From contig JAGPMT010000012.1 of NCBI GenBank assembly GCA_018052735.1, positions 1-62,035 of the forward strand: 62,035 nucleotides of DNA, written 5' to 3'. The notes beneath the pieces were generated by a model. The model ran no database searches. It was not told the origin of the DNA and saw nothing but the letters and a program-made list of their open reading frames with translations. Made by a program: the position numbers and the translations under genes. Below are positions 44,634 through 53,471 of the stretch, piece by piece. This DNA comes from Phycisphaerae bacterium (GTDB lineage: Bacteria; Planctomycetota; Phycisphaerae; Sedimentisphaerales; Anaerohalosphaeraceae). Every line of letters starts with the position of its first letter. The first letter of the stretch is position 1.

Positions 44634-44683
44634 AATCAGGATAAGCAGGCGGCGCTGATTGGGATTCTTTACAGGAGACGGTT

Positions 44684-47347
44684 TTGGCGAAAGCAAGCAC
44701 ACGCGTACATTTATTGGCCAAGGAATTGAATGTCCCCAGCAAGGCCATTATTGAAAAGTGTCAGGCAGAGGGGTTGGATCAGATTACCAACCATATGTCG
44801 GTCATTTCTGTAGGATTAGCCGCAACCATTCGCGAATGGTTCAGTGAGGGAGTCCACGCTACCACAGTCGAGCAGGCCAAACCCGTTGACCTCGAGAAGG
44901 TGCGAATCAAGCGTAAAAAAGTTGTGCCCCCTCAGGAAGAAGCAGCTCCGCCGGTTGAAGCTCCGCAGGAAATACCCTCTTCTGTGCCGGAGGAAGTTCC
45001 TGTCCCCCAGCCTGCGATGCCGGTTTATCAGGAGCCCGAGCCGATGCCGGCCGGGTTGGCAGAACCAGCCAGCCCGCTGCCGGAGACGCCGCTTCCTCAG
45101 CCTGTTGTCGAAGAACCTGCCGCAGCGGTTGCTGCTGCTGTGGAGCCCCAAACTCCGCCCCCGGCGCCGCAGAAACCGGACATTATTTTGCCGGCCGGCC
45201 CCATGCTTGAGAAACCCACTCCCGCTGTGCTGACTGGTCCGACGGTTATTCGTGTCGAAAAGGTTGAAGATAGATATCCCAAACGGCACAAAGGGCCGCG
45301 GCCTCCCCGCGAAAAGCCTGCTGCCGAATCCCTGCTGATTCCTGCGGATCTGCCGGTCAAGGGGCCGAAGGCCGGAAAAGCCAAAACATACGGCCGGAAG
45401 AAAGACAAAAGCGATATTGATTTAGAACCCGGTTTCGGCCGCGGCGACCTTAAGCGTCTGCGCGCCCGTGATCTAGAAGAACGCCAGGCCCGTTTGGCAG
45501 CTGCGCGGGGCGAGACCGTGCGGGCGAAACCGTCGCGCCGCATTGAGTCCAAGACAGCCGAGGAAGCGGCAGTCCATATTGAACGGCCTGCAAAAGCTGT
45601 TGTAACCGAGCCGATTCTGGTTAAAGATTTGTCGAATGCTTTAGCAGTCAAGGTCAGCGATATCATCGCCAAGCTGCTGCTGCAGGGTGTTATGGTTACA
45701 GCCAATCAGGCCATCTCCGCCGAAGCCGCAGAGTTGGTGGCGCTGGAGTATGGAACCGAACTGGTTATTGAACGCAAAAAGAATGTTCTGGAAGAAATAG
45801 AAGAGAAGTTCAACAGCCGCCCGCGGCTGAATCTCCAGAAGCGTCCGCCCATTGTAACGATGCTGGGGCATGTCGACCACGGCAAAACCAGTCTGCTAGA
45901 CAGAATCCGCAAAACCAGCGTTGCCGCAGGTGAAGCCGGCGGAATTACCCAGCATATCGGGGCCTATCAAGTGGAGCTGAACGGCAAGAAGGTCACTTTT
46001 CTGGATACGCCCGGCCATGAGGCATTTACATCACTGAGGGCACGCGGGGCCAATATGACAGATATTGTTGTCTTGGTGGTAGCCGCCGATGACGGCGTCA
46101 TGCCGCAGACTGTTGAAGCCATTCACCATGCCAAAGCGGCCGGCGTGTCTATCATTGTGGCCTTGAATAAAATTGATATTCCCGGTGTGGATGTGAACCG
46201 GGTTTACGGGCAGTTGGCCAGCCATGATCTGACGCCGACCGTCTGGGGCGGCACAACCGAGCTTGTGCAAACCAGTGCTGTTACCGGGGCGGGCATCGAG
46301 GAACTGATTGAACTGCTGGATTATCAGGCAGAACTGAATGATTACCGGGCTGATCCGGATGTGCCGGCGCAGGGCTGGATTGTAGAAGCTAAAATGTCCC
46401 AGACCAAGGGACCTGTGGCGACGGTCTTGGTCAAGGAAGGGACACTGCAGAAGGGCTCCATTGTGCTGGCCGGAGGGGCCTGCGGACGCATCCGGACGAT
46501 GACGGATAGCCGCGGACGGAGCGTTAAAACGGCACCGCCTTCGACGCCGGTTGAAATTACCGGATTGGACAGCGTTCCTGCTGCCGGCGATAAATTCTTC
46601 TGTCTGGAAGACCTGAATCAGGCCAAAGCGGCCGCCGAACAGATTCAGCATATCACCCGCGAAGAAGGTCTGGCCAAACGCTCGCTCATTACGCTGGATA
46701 ATCTCTTTGCCCATATTGAAGCCGGACGCGTTAAGGAGTTGAATCTGATTGTCAAAGCCGATGTACAGGGCTCCGTCGATGTGCTGATTAAATACCTGAC
46801 AGAATTAAGCACCGACGAGGTCAAAGTGAAGGTCATTCATGCGGCAGTGGGCGGCATCAATGAAGGCGATGTCGTGCTGGCAGAGGCCTCCTCGGCTATT
46901 ATCATCGGATTTAATGTTGTTCCCGATGAGCGCGTCCGCCAGATTGCCGAGAGCAAGAAAGTGGATATTCGTCTGTATAATATCATTTATCGCATTACCG
47001 AAGACCTCAAGGCCGCAATGGCCGGACTGCTGGAACCGGAATACAAAGAACAGTTCCTCGGACGGCTGGTGGTGCGTGATATCTTCAAGGTCTCCAGCAT
47101 CGGGACCATTGCCGGATGTTATGTGTCCAGCGGAATGGTTTCCAAAAATGCCAAACTCAAACTGATTCGCGGCGGCATTGTTGTGAAAGACAACTGCTCT
47201 ATCGAGTCTCTGAAGCACTTTAAAAACGATGTCCGGGAAGTCAAGGCGGGTCTGGAATGCGGCATCAAGGTGGCAGGATACGATGATATTAAAATCGGCG
47301 ATGAATTTGAAGCCTATGAAATTATAGAAGTCGCCCGGACGCTGTAG
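44684..47347 (+). CDS. infB: Translation initiation factor IF-2
   Basis: 887 aa from TTG at 44684; AGGAGA lies 6 nt upstream and the N-terminus [17 protein letters not shown] is that of the IF2N domain. A long Pro/Glu/Ala-rich linker (about 75-320) is followed by a second IF2N domain ([20 protein letters not shown]), the GTPase G-domain with G1 [20 protein letters not shown] and NKID, and the C-terminal domains that bind fMet-tRNA. It recruits initiator tRNA and promotes subunit joining. Follows nusA by 50 bp. Confidence 0.97.
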   Translation: MAKASTRVHLLAKELNVPSKAIIEKCQAEGLDQITNHMSVISVGLAATIREWFSEGVHATTVEQAKPVDLEKVRIKRKKVVPPQEEAAPPVEAPQEIPSSVPEEVPVPQPAMPVYQEPEPMPAGLAEPASPLPETPLPQPVVEEPAAAVAAAVEPQTPPPAPQKPDIILPAGPMLEKPTPAVLTGPTVIRVEKVEDRYPKRHKGPRPPREKPAAESLLIPADLPVKGPKAGKAKTYGRKKDKSDIDLEPGFGRGDLKRLRARDLEERQARLAAARGETVRAKPSRRIESKTAEEAAVHIERPAKAVVTEPILVKDLSNALAVKVSDIIAKLLLQGVMVTANQAISAEAAELVALEYGTELVIERKKNVLEEIEEKFNSRPRLNLQKRPPIVTMLGHVDHGKTSLLDRIRKTSVAAGEAGGITQHIGAYQVELNGKKVTFLDTPGHEAFTSLRARGANMTDIVVLVVAADDGVMPQTVEAIHHAKAAGVSIIVALNKIDIPGVDVNRVYGQLASHDLTPTVWGGTTELVQTSAVTGAGIEELIELLDYQAELNDYRADPDVPAQGWIVEAKMSQTKGPVATVLVKEGTLQKGSIVLAGGACGRIRTMTDSRGRSVKTAPPSTPVEITGLDSVPAAGDKFFCLEDLNQAKAAAEQIQHITREEGLAKRSLITLDNLFAHIEAGRVKELNLIVKADVQGSVDVLIKYLTELSTDEVKVKVIHAAVGGINEGDVVLAEASSAIIIGFNVVPDERVRQIAESKKVDIRLYNIIYRITEDLKAAMAGLLEPEYKEQFLGRLVVRDIFKVSSIGTIAGCYVSSGMVSKNAKLKLIRGGIVVKDNCSIESLKHFKNDVREVKAGLECGIKVAGYDDIKIGDEFEAYEIIEVARTL

Positions 47348-47373
47348 TCCGTTGGAACATCGGAGAACAAGTT

Positions 47374-47787
47374 ATGCCCTCCAGAAGACAGCAGAAAATT
47401 GCACGGGTGATACGGGATTCGGTCAGCCGGACTATATTCTGCCGGCTCAGCGACCCCCGCATCACCGGATTGATCAGCGTAACGGAGGTGGATGTTTCGC
47501 CGGATATGAAAAATGCGACCGTGTACCTGAGCATCATGGCCGCAGACGAGAGGGCCTCCAGCATTTCGTACGAAGCGATTTGCCATGCGATTGGTCCGAT
47601 TCAAATGCAGCTGGGACACGACTTGATAGGGCGGTACTGTCCGCGTCTGCGGTTTGCACGGGACGAGAAAATGAAAAAGACCCTGCAGACGCTTCAGCTG
47701 ATTGAACAAGCTGAACAGGAATATACGGCTCATCCGCTTCAGAAAGATTTGCCGGATACGCAGGATATCCACGACGAAGAATGGTGA
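47374..47787 (+). CDS. rbfA: Ribosome-binding factor A
   Basis: 137 aa. Single KH-like domain that helps mature the 5' end of 16S rRNA in the 30S subunit, important in the cold. Seen: MPSRRQQKIARVIRDSVSRTI, SVTEVDVSPDMKNATVYLSI and LRFARDEKMKKTLQTLQLI. GGAG precedes the ATG by about 9 nt. Follows infB by 26 bp in the canonical order nusA-infB-rbfA. Confidence 0.93.
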   Translation: MPSRRQQKIARVIRDSVSRTIFCRLSDPRITGLISVTEVDVSPDMKNATVYLSIMAADERASSISYEAICHAIGPIQMQLGHDLIGRYCPRLRFARDEKMKKTLQTLQLIEQAEQEYTAHPLQKDLPDTQDIHDEEW

Positions 47788-47799
47788 GAGGTGCACGGT

Positions 47800-48504
47800 A
47801 TGAAAGACAGCAAACTTTACAGCCCTAAACTAACAAAGCTTCTGCGTTCGCTCAAGCGTCAGGCAGGCAGCTGTTCGGTGCCCCGTTACGCCGATCCGAT
47901 AGAGGCGGTTGTTTACGGTTTGATTTGCGAGCAATTCAGCGAAACCGCTGCCGAACGCATCTATAAGCGGATGAAAAGCCATTTTGTGGATCTCAATGAC
48001 CTGCGGGTGTCCCGCGTTGAAGAGATACTGGATGTTTTCCGGGATGCCTCGCCGGCGGCGGAACATTGCGCACGGGCAATTACACAGGTTCTGAATGCGA
48101 TTTTTGACAAATACGATCGCATTGCGCTGGATATGCTGGGTCCGGACGGAAAACGTCAGGCCCATAAGGAACTGTCTGAAATAAAAGGCATAACGCCTTT
48201 CGCCGTCAGCTATTGTTTTTTGACTGCATTGGAGGGGCATGCCGTGCCCTTGAATGCGGCTATGGTAGAGTACCTTCGCAAAAATGAATATGTCCACCCC
48301 GAAGCGTCGGAGTCCGAAATCGCCGGTTTCCTTGAACGGCAGATTCCGGCCAACGATGCGTATACTTTTTATATGCTGCTGCGCTGTCTCATCGAGCAGG
48401 GGGCCTTGGAAAAGCCCAAGAGCAGCGAGAAAGCCGCTGCTTCAGCCAAAACGGCGAAGAAAAAGACTGCGGCAGTGTCCAAGAAAACAGCAAAAAAGAA
48501 ATAG
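47800..48504 (+). CDS. HhH-GPD-fold protein lacking glycosylase catalytic residues
   Basis: 234 aa from the ATG at 47800 (GAGAGG 8 nt upstream). The fold follows endonuclease III-type DNA glycosylases: an N-terminal helical domain (ADPIEAVVYGLICEQFSETAA), the HhH-like segment ELSEIKGITPFAVSYCFL and the VPLNAAMVEYLR helix. Both catalytic positions are changed: the Lys of GVGRKTA is replaced in GITPFAV (near 133), and the Asp of VDTHV is Asn152. No C-terminal Fe-S cysteines. A Lys/Ala-rich tail (AKTAKKKTAAVSKKTAKKK, 215-234) suggests nucleic-acid binding. Location between rbfA and hisG implies a non-catalytic role in DNA or RNA binding. This reading is structural inference. Confidence 0.75.
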   Translation: MKDSKLYSPKLTKLLRSLKRQAGSCSVPRYADPIEAVVYGLICEQFSETAAERIYKRMKSHFVDLNDLRVSRVEEILDVFRDASPAAEHCARAITQVLNAIFDKYDRIALDMLGPDGKRQAHKELSEIKGITPFAVSYCFLTALEGHAVPLNAAMVEYLRKNEYVHPEASESEIAGFLERQIPANDAYTFYMLLRCLIEQGALEKPKSSEKAAASAKTAKKKTAAVSKKTAKKK

Positions 48505-48523
48505 TGTGTCAGGAAACAACAGG

Positions 48524-49402
48524 ATGAATGCAGAACAGGTGCTTAAATTAGGCATTCCAAAGGGAAGCCTGCAGAATGCAACATTTGAACTGTTTGAACG
48601 GGCTGGATTCAATATTACCGGCGCCGATCGCAGCTATTTTCCACGGATTGACGACCCGCAGATTCAGCTGATACTGCTGCGGGCGCAGGAGATGAGCCGG
48701 TATGTTGAAGACGGTGTGCTGGATGCGGGATTTACCGGCTACGATTGGATTCGGGAAAATGAATCCGATGTTTACGAAGTCTGTGAACTGCAGTACAGCA
48801 AGGCAACCTCCAATCCCGCACGCTGGGTGCTGGCGGTGCCCAATGAGTCACCGGTCGAAAAGGCCGAAGACCTTGAAGGCGGCATCATTGCTACAGAGCT
48901 GGTCAACGCTACCCGCCGGTTTTTTGAGCAGAAAAAGGTCAACGTCAAAGTCGAGTTCAGCTGGGGAGCCACCGAGGTCAAGGCGAGGCTGGTCAGCGGC
49001 ATTGTGGAACTGACGGAAACCGGCTCATCCCTGAAGGCTAACAACCTGAAGATTATTGATACTATCATGATATCCACCACCCGTTTTATTGCCAATAAAC
49101 AGGCATGGGCAGATGGTTTCAAAAGGGAAAAAATCGAAAGCATTGCCATTTTGCTCAATGCTGCTATTGATGCCAGAACCCGTGTGGGGCTGAAGATGAA
49201 TGTGAAAAAAAAGGACATGCCGGCTATCGTAAAGCTTCTGCCGGCTGAAAAAAGCCCCACGATTTCGCCCTTGGCTGATTCGGAGTATGCAGCGCTGGAG
49301 ATTATTGTGGAAGAAAAAGTGGAGCGTGAGCTGATTCCTCAGTTAAAAAGGGCCGGGGCTTCGGGCATCTTTACCTATCCGCTCAATAAAGTGATTCATT
49401 AA
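48524..49402 (+). CDS. hisG: ATP phosphoribosyltransferase, long form
   Basis: 292 aa from the ATG at 48524 (AGGAAAC upstream). First enzyme of histidine synthesis, condensing ATP and PRPP. The two-lobed catalytic part (residues 1-215; KLGIPKGSLQNATFELFERAG, DAGFTGYDWI, ELTETGSSLKANNLKII) is followed by the ACT-like regulatory domain (about 220-292; LKMNVKKKDMPAIVKLLP) that binds histidine, so this is the HisZ-independent long form with feedback inhibition. No other his biosynthesis genes nearby. Confidence 0.95.
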   Translation: MNAEQVLKLGIPKGSLQNATFELFERAGFNITGADRSYFPRIDDPQIQLILLRAQEMSRYVEDGVLDAGFTGYDWIRENESDVYEVCELQYSKATSNPARWVLAVPNESPVEKAEDLEGGIIATELVNATRRFFEQKKVNVKVEFSWGATEVKARLVSGIVELTETGSSLKANNLKIIDTIMISTTRFIANKQAWADGFKREKIESIAILLNAAIDARTRVGLKMNVKKKDMPAIVKLLPAEKSPTISPLADSEYAALEIIVEEKVERELIPQLKRAGASGIFTYPLNKVIH

Positions 49403-49434
49403 CTGCACAGATAAGTTTTTGCAAAGGATGATGT

Positions 49435-50184
49435 ATGTCAGGACATTCACATTGGGCCGGCATCAAGCATAAGAAAGCCGTTGTTGATGCCAAACGCGGC
49501 AAACTCTGGAGCAAGATTGCCAGAATGATTATTGTAGCGGCCAAAGCAGGAGGCGGCGATCCTGCTGCCAATCTGTCCCTCCGTTATGCGATAGAAAAGG
49601 CCAAGGCGGCCAATATGCCCAAAGATACTATCGAAAAGGCCATTAAAAAGGGCACCGGCGAACTGGGCGGCGTCGAGTACGTGGAAGTACTCTACGAGGG
49701 ATATGCCCCCGGGGGAGTAGCAATTATGGTTGAAGGCCTTACCGACAACCGTAACCGCACAGCGCCGGAAATCAAGAAAATCTTTGAACGGCGGGGCGGT
49801 TCGCTGGGGGTCAGCGGCTGTGTCCGGAGGATGTTTAAGAAGAAAGGCCTTATTACCGTCAAGACCGATGCCGTCGGGGAAGACGAGCTGATGGAGCTGG
49901 CACTGTCGGCAGGGGCAGATGATATGCAGAATACCGGTCAGGTCTATGAGATTACCTGTGCCCCGGATGTGTTTGATGCCCTCAAAAGTGCCCTTGAACA
50001 GAAGCAGATTCCTCTGCAGAGTGCCGAGCTGTCAATGATTCCCGATACGACCGTTCCCATCACCGATGTAGAAACGGCCCAGAAGATTCTTAATATGATG
50101 GAGGAATTCGAAGACCACGACGATGTGCAGGAGGTGTATGCCAACTTCGATATTCCGGACGAGATTCTTGCCAAAATCCAGTAG
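49435..50184 (+). CDS. yebC: YebC/TACO1 family protein
   Basis: 249 aa. MSGHSHWAGIKHKKAVVDAKRGKLWSKIAR is the universal N-terminus of the family. The members were long annotated as transcriptional regulators; recent work links them to translation through difficult peptide stretches. Three-domain alpha/beta protein with the typical YEGYAPGGVAIMVEGLTDNRNRT block. Sits 32 bp after hisG. Confidence 0.95.
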   Translation: MSGHSHWAGIKHKKAVVDAKRGKLWSKIARMIIVAAKAGGGDPAANLSLRYAIEKAKAANMPKDTIEKAIKKGTGELGGVEYVEVLYEGYAPGGVAIMVEGLTDNRNRTAPEIKKIFERRGGSLGVSGCVRRMFKKKGLITVKTDAVGEDELMELALSAGADDMQNTGQVYEITCAPDVFDALKSALEQKQIPLQSAELSMIPDTTVPITDVETAQKILNMMEEFEDHDDVQEVYANFDIPDEILAKIQ

Positions 50185-50269
50185 GATAACTGCTGTTTTA
50201 TAAAGGGGGATAGTCTCTCGGCTCCGGCTGTCCCGGCAAACAGGGATTTATTTGAAAGGGAAAGAAAAA

Positions 50270-52816
50270 ATGCGCAGAGTATCTTTTTTGTCTGGTTTGA
50301 AGCTTCTTTTTTCTTTTCTGTTTTTTGCAGCATCAGCTGGAGCTTTTGCAGGGGGAACGCAGGCCGATTACCAGCGGGCGGCCGAGCTGCGCAGCCGATT
50401 AGCCGGCAAGGTTTACCGGGACCAGATAGAACCGAACTGGTTTGCCGACGGCTCTATGTTCTGGTACCGCCGGCAGACCGGCCCCAATACGCATGAATTT
50501 GTTACGGTTGAGCTGAACAATCCCCAGCGTCAGCCGGCCTTCGACCATCAGCGGCTGGCGGCGGCATTGACAGAACAAGGAGTCAAGGATGCAGCAGCCG
50601 ACCGGCTGGCTCTGGAAAGACTGGAGTTTAATCTGACAGACAATACCCTGCGATTCCAGACCGACGGCAAAATCTGGCAGTGCCGTCTGGATACGTACGC
50701 GCTTCAAATTGTATCAGAAGCCCCCGAGGATTCTTTGACTCCCATGCGTCCGGGGCAGGCGTCGGCAGCCAGCACCCGCACGGGCAGTCAAACCTATATT
50801 ATCTTTTTGAACCAGACCGAAGGGGAAGTTTCCCTGTTCTGGCTGGACAGCGAGGGCCAGCGGCAGCCCTATGGTACTCTTGCTGCCGGCCAGCAGCGCC
50901 GGCAGAATACCTATGAAGGCCATGTATGGCTGATTGTGGGCTCCGACGGCAATCCAATCGCTGTTTATCAGGCCCAAGGCCGACCGGGACGGGCTGTTAT
51001 CGGAATGGAACCTGCTTTCCGCCGCGGGCGCCGAACCGATGGCACTGCCCAGCGGCCCCAGCGCATCCGGCCGCCGCGGGCTGTCAGCCCTGATGGAAAT
51101 CTGGAAGCGTTTATTAAGGATTACAATGTCTGGCTGCGCCGTCTTGACAGCGATCAGGAAGTCCAGCTCAGCCGCGATGGAACTGCTGACAACTTCTATA
51201 TGGATCGCTTCTATTGGTCTGCTGATTCAGCAAAATTTGTGGCCGTCCGCCGAAAACCGGCTCAGGAACACAAGGTCTATTTTGTTGAATCATCGCCAAG
51301 AGATCAGCTTCAGCCCAAACTCCATTCCATCGACTATCTCAAACCGGGCGATCAGGTAGATGTGGACAAGCCCTGTCTGTTTGATGCCCAAAACGAAAAG
51401 CAGATTCCTGTCAGCGATGACCTGTTTGCCAATCCATGGAGTGTTTCCGATATACGCTGGATGCCGGATTCAAGCCGCTTTACGTTCCTCTATAATCAGC
51501 GGGGCCATCAGGTGCTGCGGATTGTGGCGGTGGATGCAGCATCCGGTACGGCTGAGCCGCTTATTGATGAGAATAGCGATACATTTATCTGCTATTCGAG
51601 CAAGTATTTTTGCCGCTTTCTGGATGAATCGAATGAAATTATCTGGATGTCCGAGCGGGACGGCTGGAATCATCTCTATCTGTATGATGCCAATTCCGGA
51701 CAAGTCAAAAACCAGATTACCAAAGGTCCTTGGGTCGTCAGAGATGTCATAGAGGTCGATACCCAAAAACGGCAAATCTGGCTGCGTGCCGGCGGCATTT
51801 ATCCGCAGCAAGATCCTTACTACATCCATTATGTTCGCGTTAACTTCGACGGGTCCGGCTTGACTATCCTCACCGATGGCGATGGAACGCATTCAGTCAA
51901 GTTTTCCCCCGACAAGCGTTATTTGATTGATACCTGGTCGCGCGTCAACCAGCCGCCGGTGCATGAGCTGCGCCGCAGCGAGGACGGTAAACTCCTGTGC
52001 GAACTCGATCGAGCCGACATATCGGACCTGCTCAAGGCCGGCTGGCAGATGCCCGAACCGTTTGTTGCCAAAGGCCGCGATGGACAAACCGACATTTACG
52101 GCATCATTATCCGCCCAACGGTTTTCGATCCGAGACTGTCGTATCCGGTGATTGAGAATATTTACGCCGGGCCGCAGGATTCATTTGTCCCCAAGGCTTT
52201 CTCGCCTTTTTTACGGATGATGGAAATGGCCGAACTGGGCTTTATTCTTGTCCAGATTGACGGGATGGGGACTTCCAACCGCTCAAAGGCCTTTCATGAT
52301 GTCTGCTGGAAAAATCTCTCGGATGCCGGATTTCCCGACCGCATCCTTTGGATCAAGGCCGCTGCGCAAAAATACCCGTATATGAATATCAGCCGGGTGG
52401 GTATCTATGGCGGCTCTGCAGGCGGCCAGAATGCCGCCGCCGCCGTGATGAAGCATGGCGATTTTTATAAGGCAGCGGTAGCCGACTGCGGCTGTCATGA
52501 TAACCGGATGGACAAAATCTGGTGGAATGAGCAATGGATGGGCTGGCCGGTAGGTCCCGAATATGAAGCCAATTCCAATGTTACATTGGCCAAAAATATG
52601 CAGGGCAAACTCATGCTGATTGTCGGGGAAATGGACCAGAATGTCGATCCGGCTTCGACAATGCAGGTTGTCAATGCCCTTATTAAAGCCGACAAGGATT
52701 TCGAACTACTGGTGGTCCCGGGGGCAGGGCATGGAGCAGGGGAAGGACGCTATCCAAGCCGGCGTCGAGCCGACTTCTTTGTCCGCCACCTGCTGGGTGT
52801 TGAACCGCGCAGCTGA
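50270..52816 (+). CDS. Exported S9-family (DPP IV-like) peptidase
   Basis: 848 aa from the ATG at 50270 (AAAGGGA 8 nt upstream; an in-frame TTG at 50252 is less likely). Signal peptide about residues 1-26 (LLFSFLFFAASAGAFA), so periplasmic or envelope located. N-terminal beta-propeller (about 30-560) with the DPP IV signature ISMSERDGWNHLYLYD-like segment (WMSERDGWNHLYLYD), then an alpha/beta-hydrolase domain with the catalytic triad Ser716 (YGGSAGGQN), Asp789 (GEMDQNVDP) and His821 (GAGHGAG). Cleaves N-terminal dipeptides or short peptides; exact specificity is not visible. No operon partner is evident. Confidence 0.92.
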   Translation: MRRVSFLSGLKLLFSFLFFAASAGAFAGGTQADYQRAAELRSRLAGKVYRDQIEPNWFADGSMFWYRRQTGPNTHEFVTVELNNPQRQPAFDHQRLAAALTEQGVKDAAADRLALERLEFNLTDNTLRFQTDGKIWQCRLDTYALQIVSEAPEDSLTPMRPGQASAASTRTGSQTYIIFLNQTEGEVSLFWLDSEGQRQPYGTLAAGQQRRQNTYEGHVWLIVGSDGNPIAVYQAQGRPGRAVIGMEPAFRRGRRTDGTAQRPQRIRPPRAVSPDGNLEAFIKDYNVWLRRLDSDQEVQLSRDGTADNFYMDRFYWSADSAKFVAVRRKPAQEHKVYFVESSPRDQLQPKLHSIDYLKPGDQVDVDKPCLFDAQNEKQIPVSDDLFANPWSVSDIRWMPDSSRFTFLYNQRGHQVLRIVAVDAASGTAEPLIDENSDTFICYSSKYFCRFLDESNEIIWMSERDGWNHLYLYDANSGQVKNQITKGPWVVRDVIEVDTQKRQIWLRAGGIYPQQDPYYIHYVRVNFDGSGLTILTDGDGTHSVKFSPDKRYLIDTWSRVNQPPVHELRRSEDGKLLCELDRADISDLLKAGWQMPEPFVAKGRDGQTDIYGIIIRPTVFDPRLSYPVIENIYAGPQDSFVPKAFSPFLRMMEMAELGFILVQIDGMGTSNRSKAFHDVCWKNLSDAGFPDRILWIKAAAQKYPYMNISRVGIYGGSAGGQNAAAAVMKHGDFYKAAVADCGCHDNRMDKIWWNEQWMGWPVGPEYEANSNVTLAKNMQGKLMLIVGEMDQNVDPASTMQVVNALIKADKDFELLVVPGAGHGAGEGRYPSRRRADFFVRHLLGVEPRS

Positions 52817-52838
52817 AATGCCTTGTTTAGTTTTTGGC

Positions 52839-52867
52839 TTGCCGCTGCCGGCGGGCTTGGATACAAT
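52839..52867 (+). promoter_or_regulatory. Promoter giving a probable leaderless acyP message
   Basis: TTGCCG (52839-52844), 17-bp spacer, TACAAT (52862-52867). The ATG at 52875 begins 7 bp after the -10 box, the same geometry as at 24976. Confidence 0.55.
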
Positions 52868-52874
52868 AAGCCCT

Positions 52875-53150
52875 ATGGAACCGATAGCCGTACAGGTCAT
52901 TTTCAGGGGGCGGGTGCAGGGTGTGGGCTTCCGCTATACAGCACGCCGCATCGCATCCCAGCACAACCTAACCGGTTTTGTGCGGAACTGTCCCGACGGT
53001 TCGGTCGAAGCGCTGCTGCAGGGGCAGGCTTCTGCGGTGGATGCCTGCATCGAGGATATCCAAGACAGCTTCAGCGGTTATATTCGTGATATCCAAAAGA
53101 CACCCCAGCCGGTCAATCCCCGCTGGGATGATTTCCGAATAACTTATTGA
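52875..53150 (+). CDS. acyP: Acylphosphatase
   Basis: 91 aa from the ATG at 52875; the open frame runs back into the peptidase gene but the family begins here. Small cytoplasmic enzyme that hydrolyses acyl phosphates such as acetyl phosphate and carbamoyl phosphate. The phosphate-binding loop and catalytic Arg20 (GRVQGVGFRYTARR) and the catalytic Asn38 (GFVRNCPDGSVEALLQG) are present. No ribosome-binding site is visible before the ATG, in agreement with a leaderless message. With pta in the same genome it may limit acetyl phosphate. Confidence 0.92.
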   Translation: MEPIAVQVIFRGRVQGVGFRYTARRIASQHNLTGFVRNCPDGSVEALLQGQASAVDACIEDIQDSFSGYIRDIQKTPQPVNPRWDDFRITY

Positions 53151-53175
53151 ATTTCATTTTGGGATCCCGTCTAAT
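53147..53175 (+). promoter_or_regulatory. Possible promoter of the acyP-nrnA intergenic RNA
   Basis: TTGAAT (53147-53152, overlapping the acyP stop), 17-bp spacer, TCTAAT (53170-53175). Moderately good match; start near 53182. Confidence 0.4.
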
Positions 53176-53181
53176 ACAGCA

Positions 53182-53370
53182 TTCTGGAAAAATAGACCAG
53201 CAAGAGCCGCTGATCGATGAGGATGCGTTAAAAAGGAGCAGCACGGCCTGATGCAGGCGGCAGGCCCCTCGAGGGTGTTTGGCCGGAGAGTAATATGCTG
53301 TTAAAGCTGCGCGGATTTCGAGCCGATAGACAGATTTCGGAAACGCAATGCAATAAAATCCGCGCCAGAG
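53182..53370 (+). ncRNA. Candidate structured non-coding RNA between acyP and nrnA
   Basis: No coding frame fits. Paired elements: AGCAGCA 53237-53243 with TGCTGTT 53296-53302 (one G-U), enclosing GGCCTG 53245-53250 with CAGGCC 53261-53266 and the palindrome CCCTCGAGGG 53266-53275; then a perfect 10-bp stem GCGCGGATTT 53309-53318 with AAATCCGCGC 53356-53365, which contains an inner CCGA 53323-53326 with TCGG 53337-53340. Motifs of tmRNA, RNase P RNA and SRP RNA are absent. No intrinsic terminator is visible, so it may also be a 5' leader of nrnA. Strand is inferred from the promoter. Confidence 0.45.
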
Positions 53371-53411
53371 GAAAAACAGACTTGATTGGATTATTCCTGC
53401 CGGCGGCGGCT

Positions 53412-53440
53412 TTCTAATCTGCCTGCTGCAGATTTATAAT
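53412..53440 (+). promoter_or_regulatory. nrnA promoter with an operator-like inverted repeat
   Basis: TTCTAA (53412-53417), 17-bp spacer, TATAAT (53435-53440). The spacer is occupied by the 7-bp inverted repeat AATCTGC 53416-53422 / GCAGATT 53428-53434 (5-nt centre), a possible repressor site. Confidence 0.5.
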
Positions 53441-53471
53441 AAGATAGGGAACAAGCAGAGGATGGACATCG

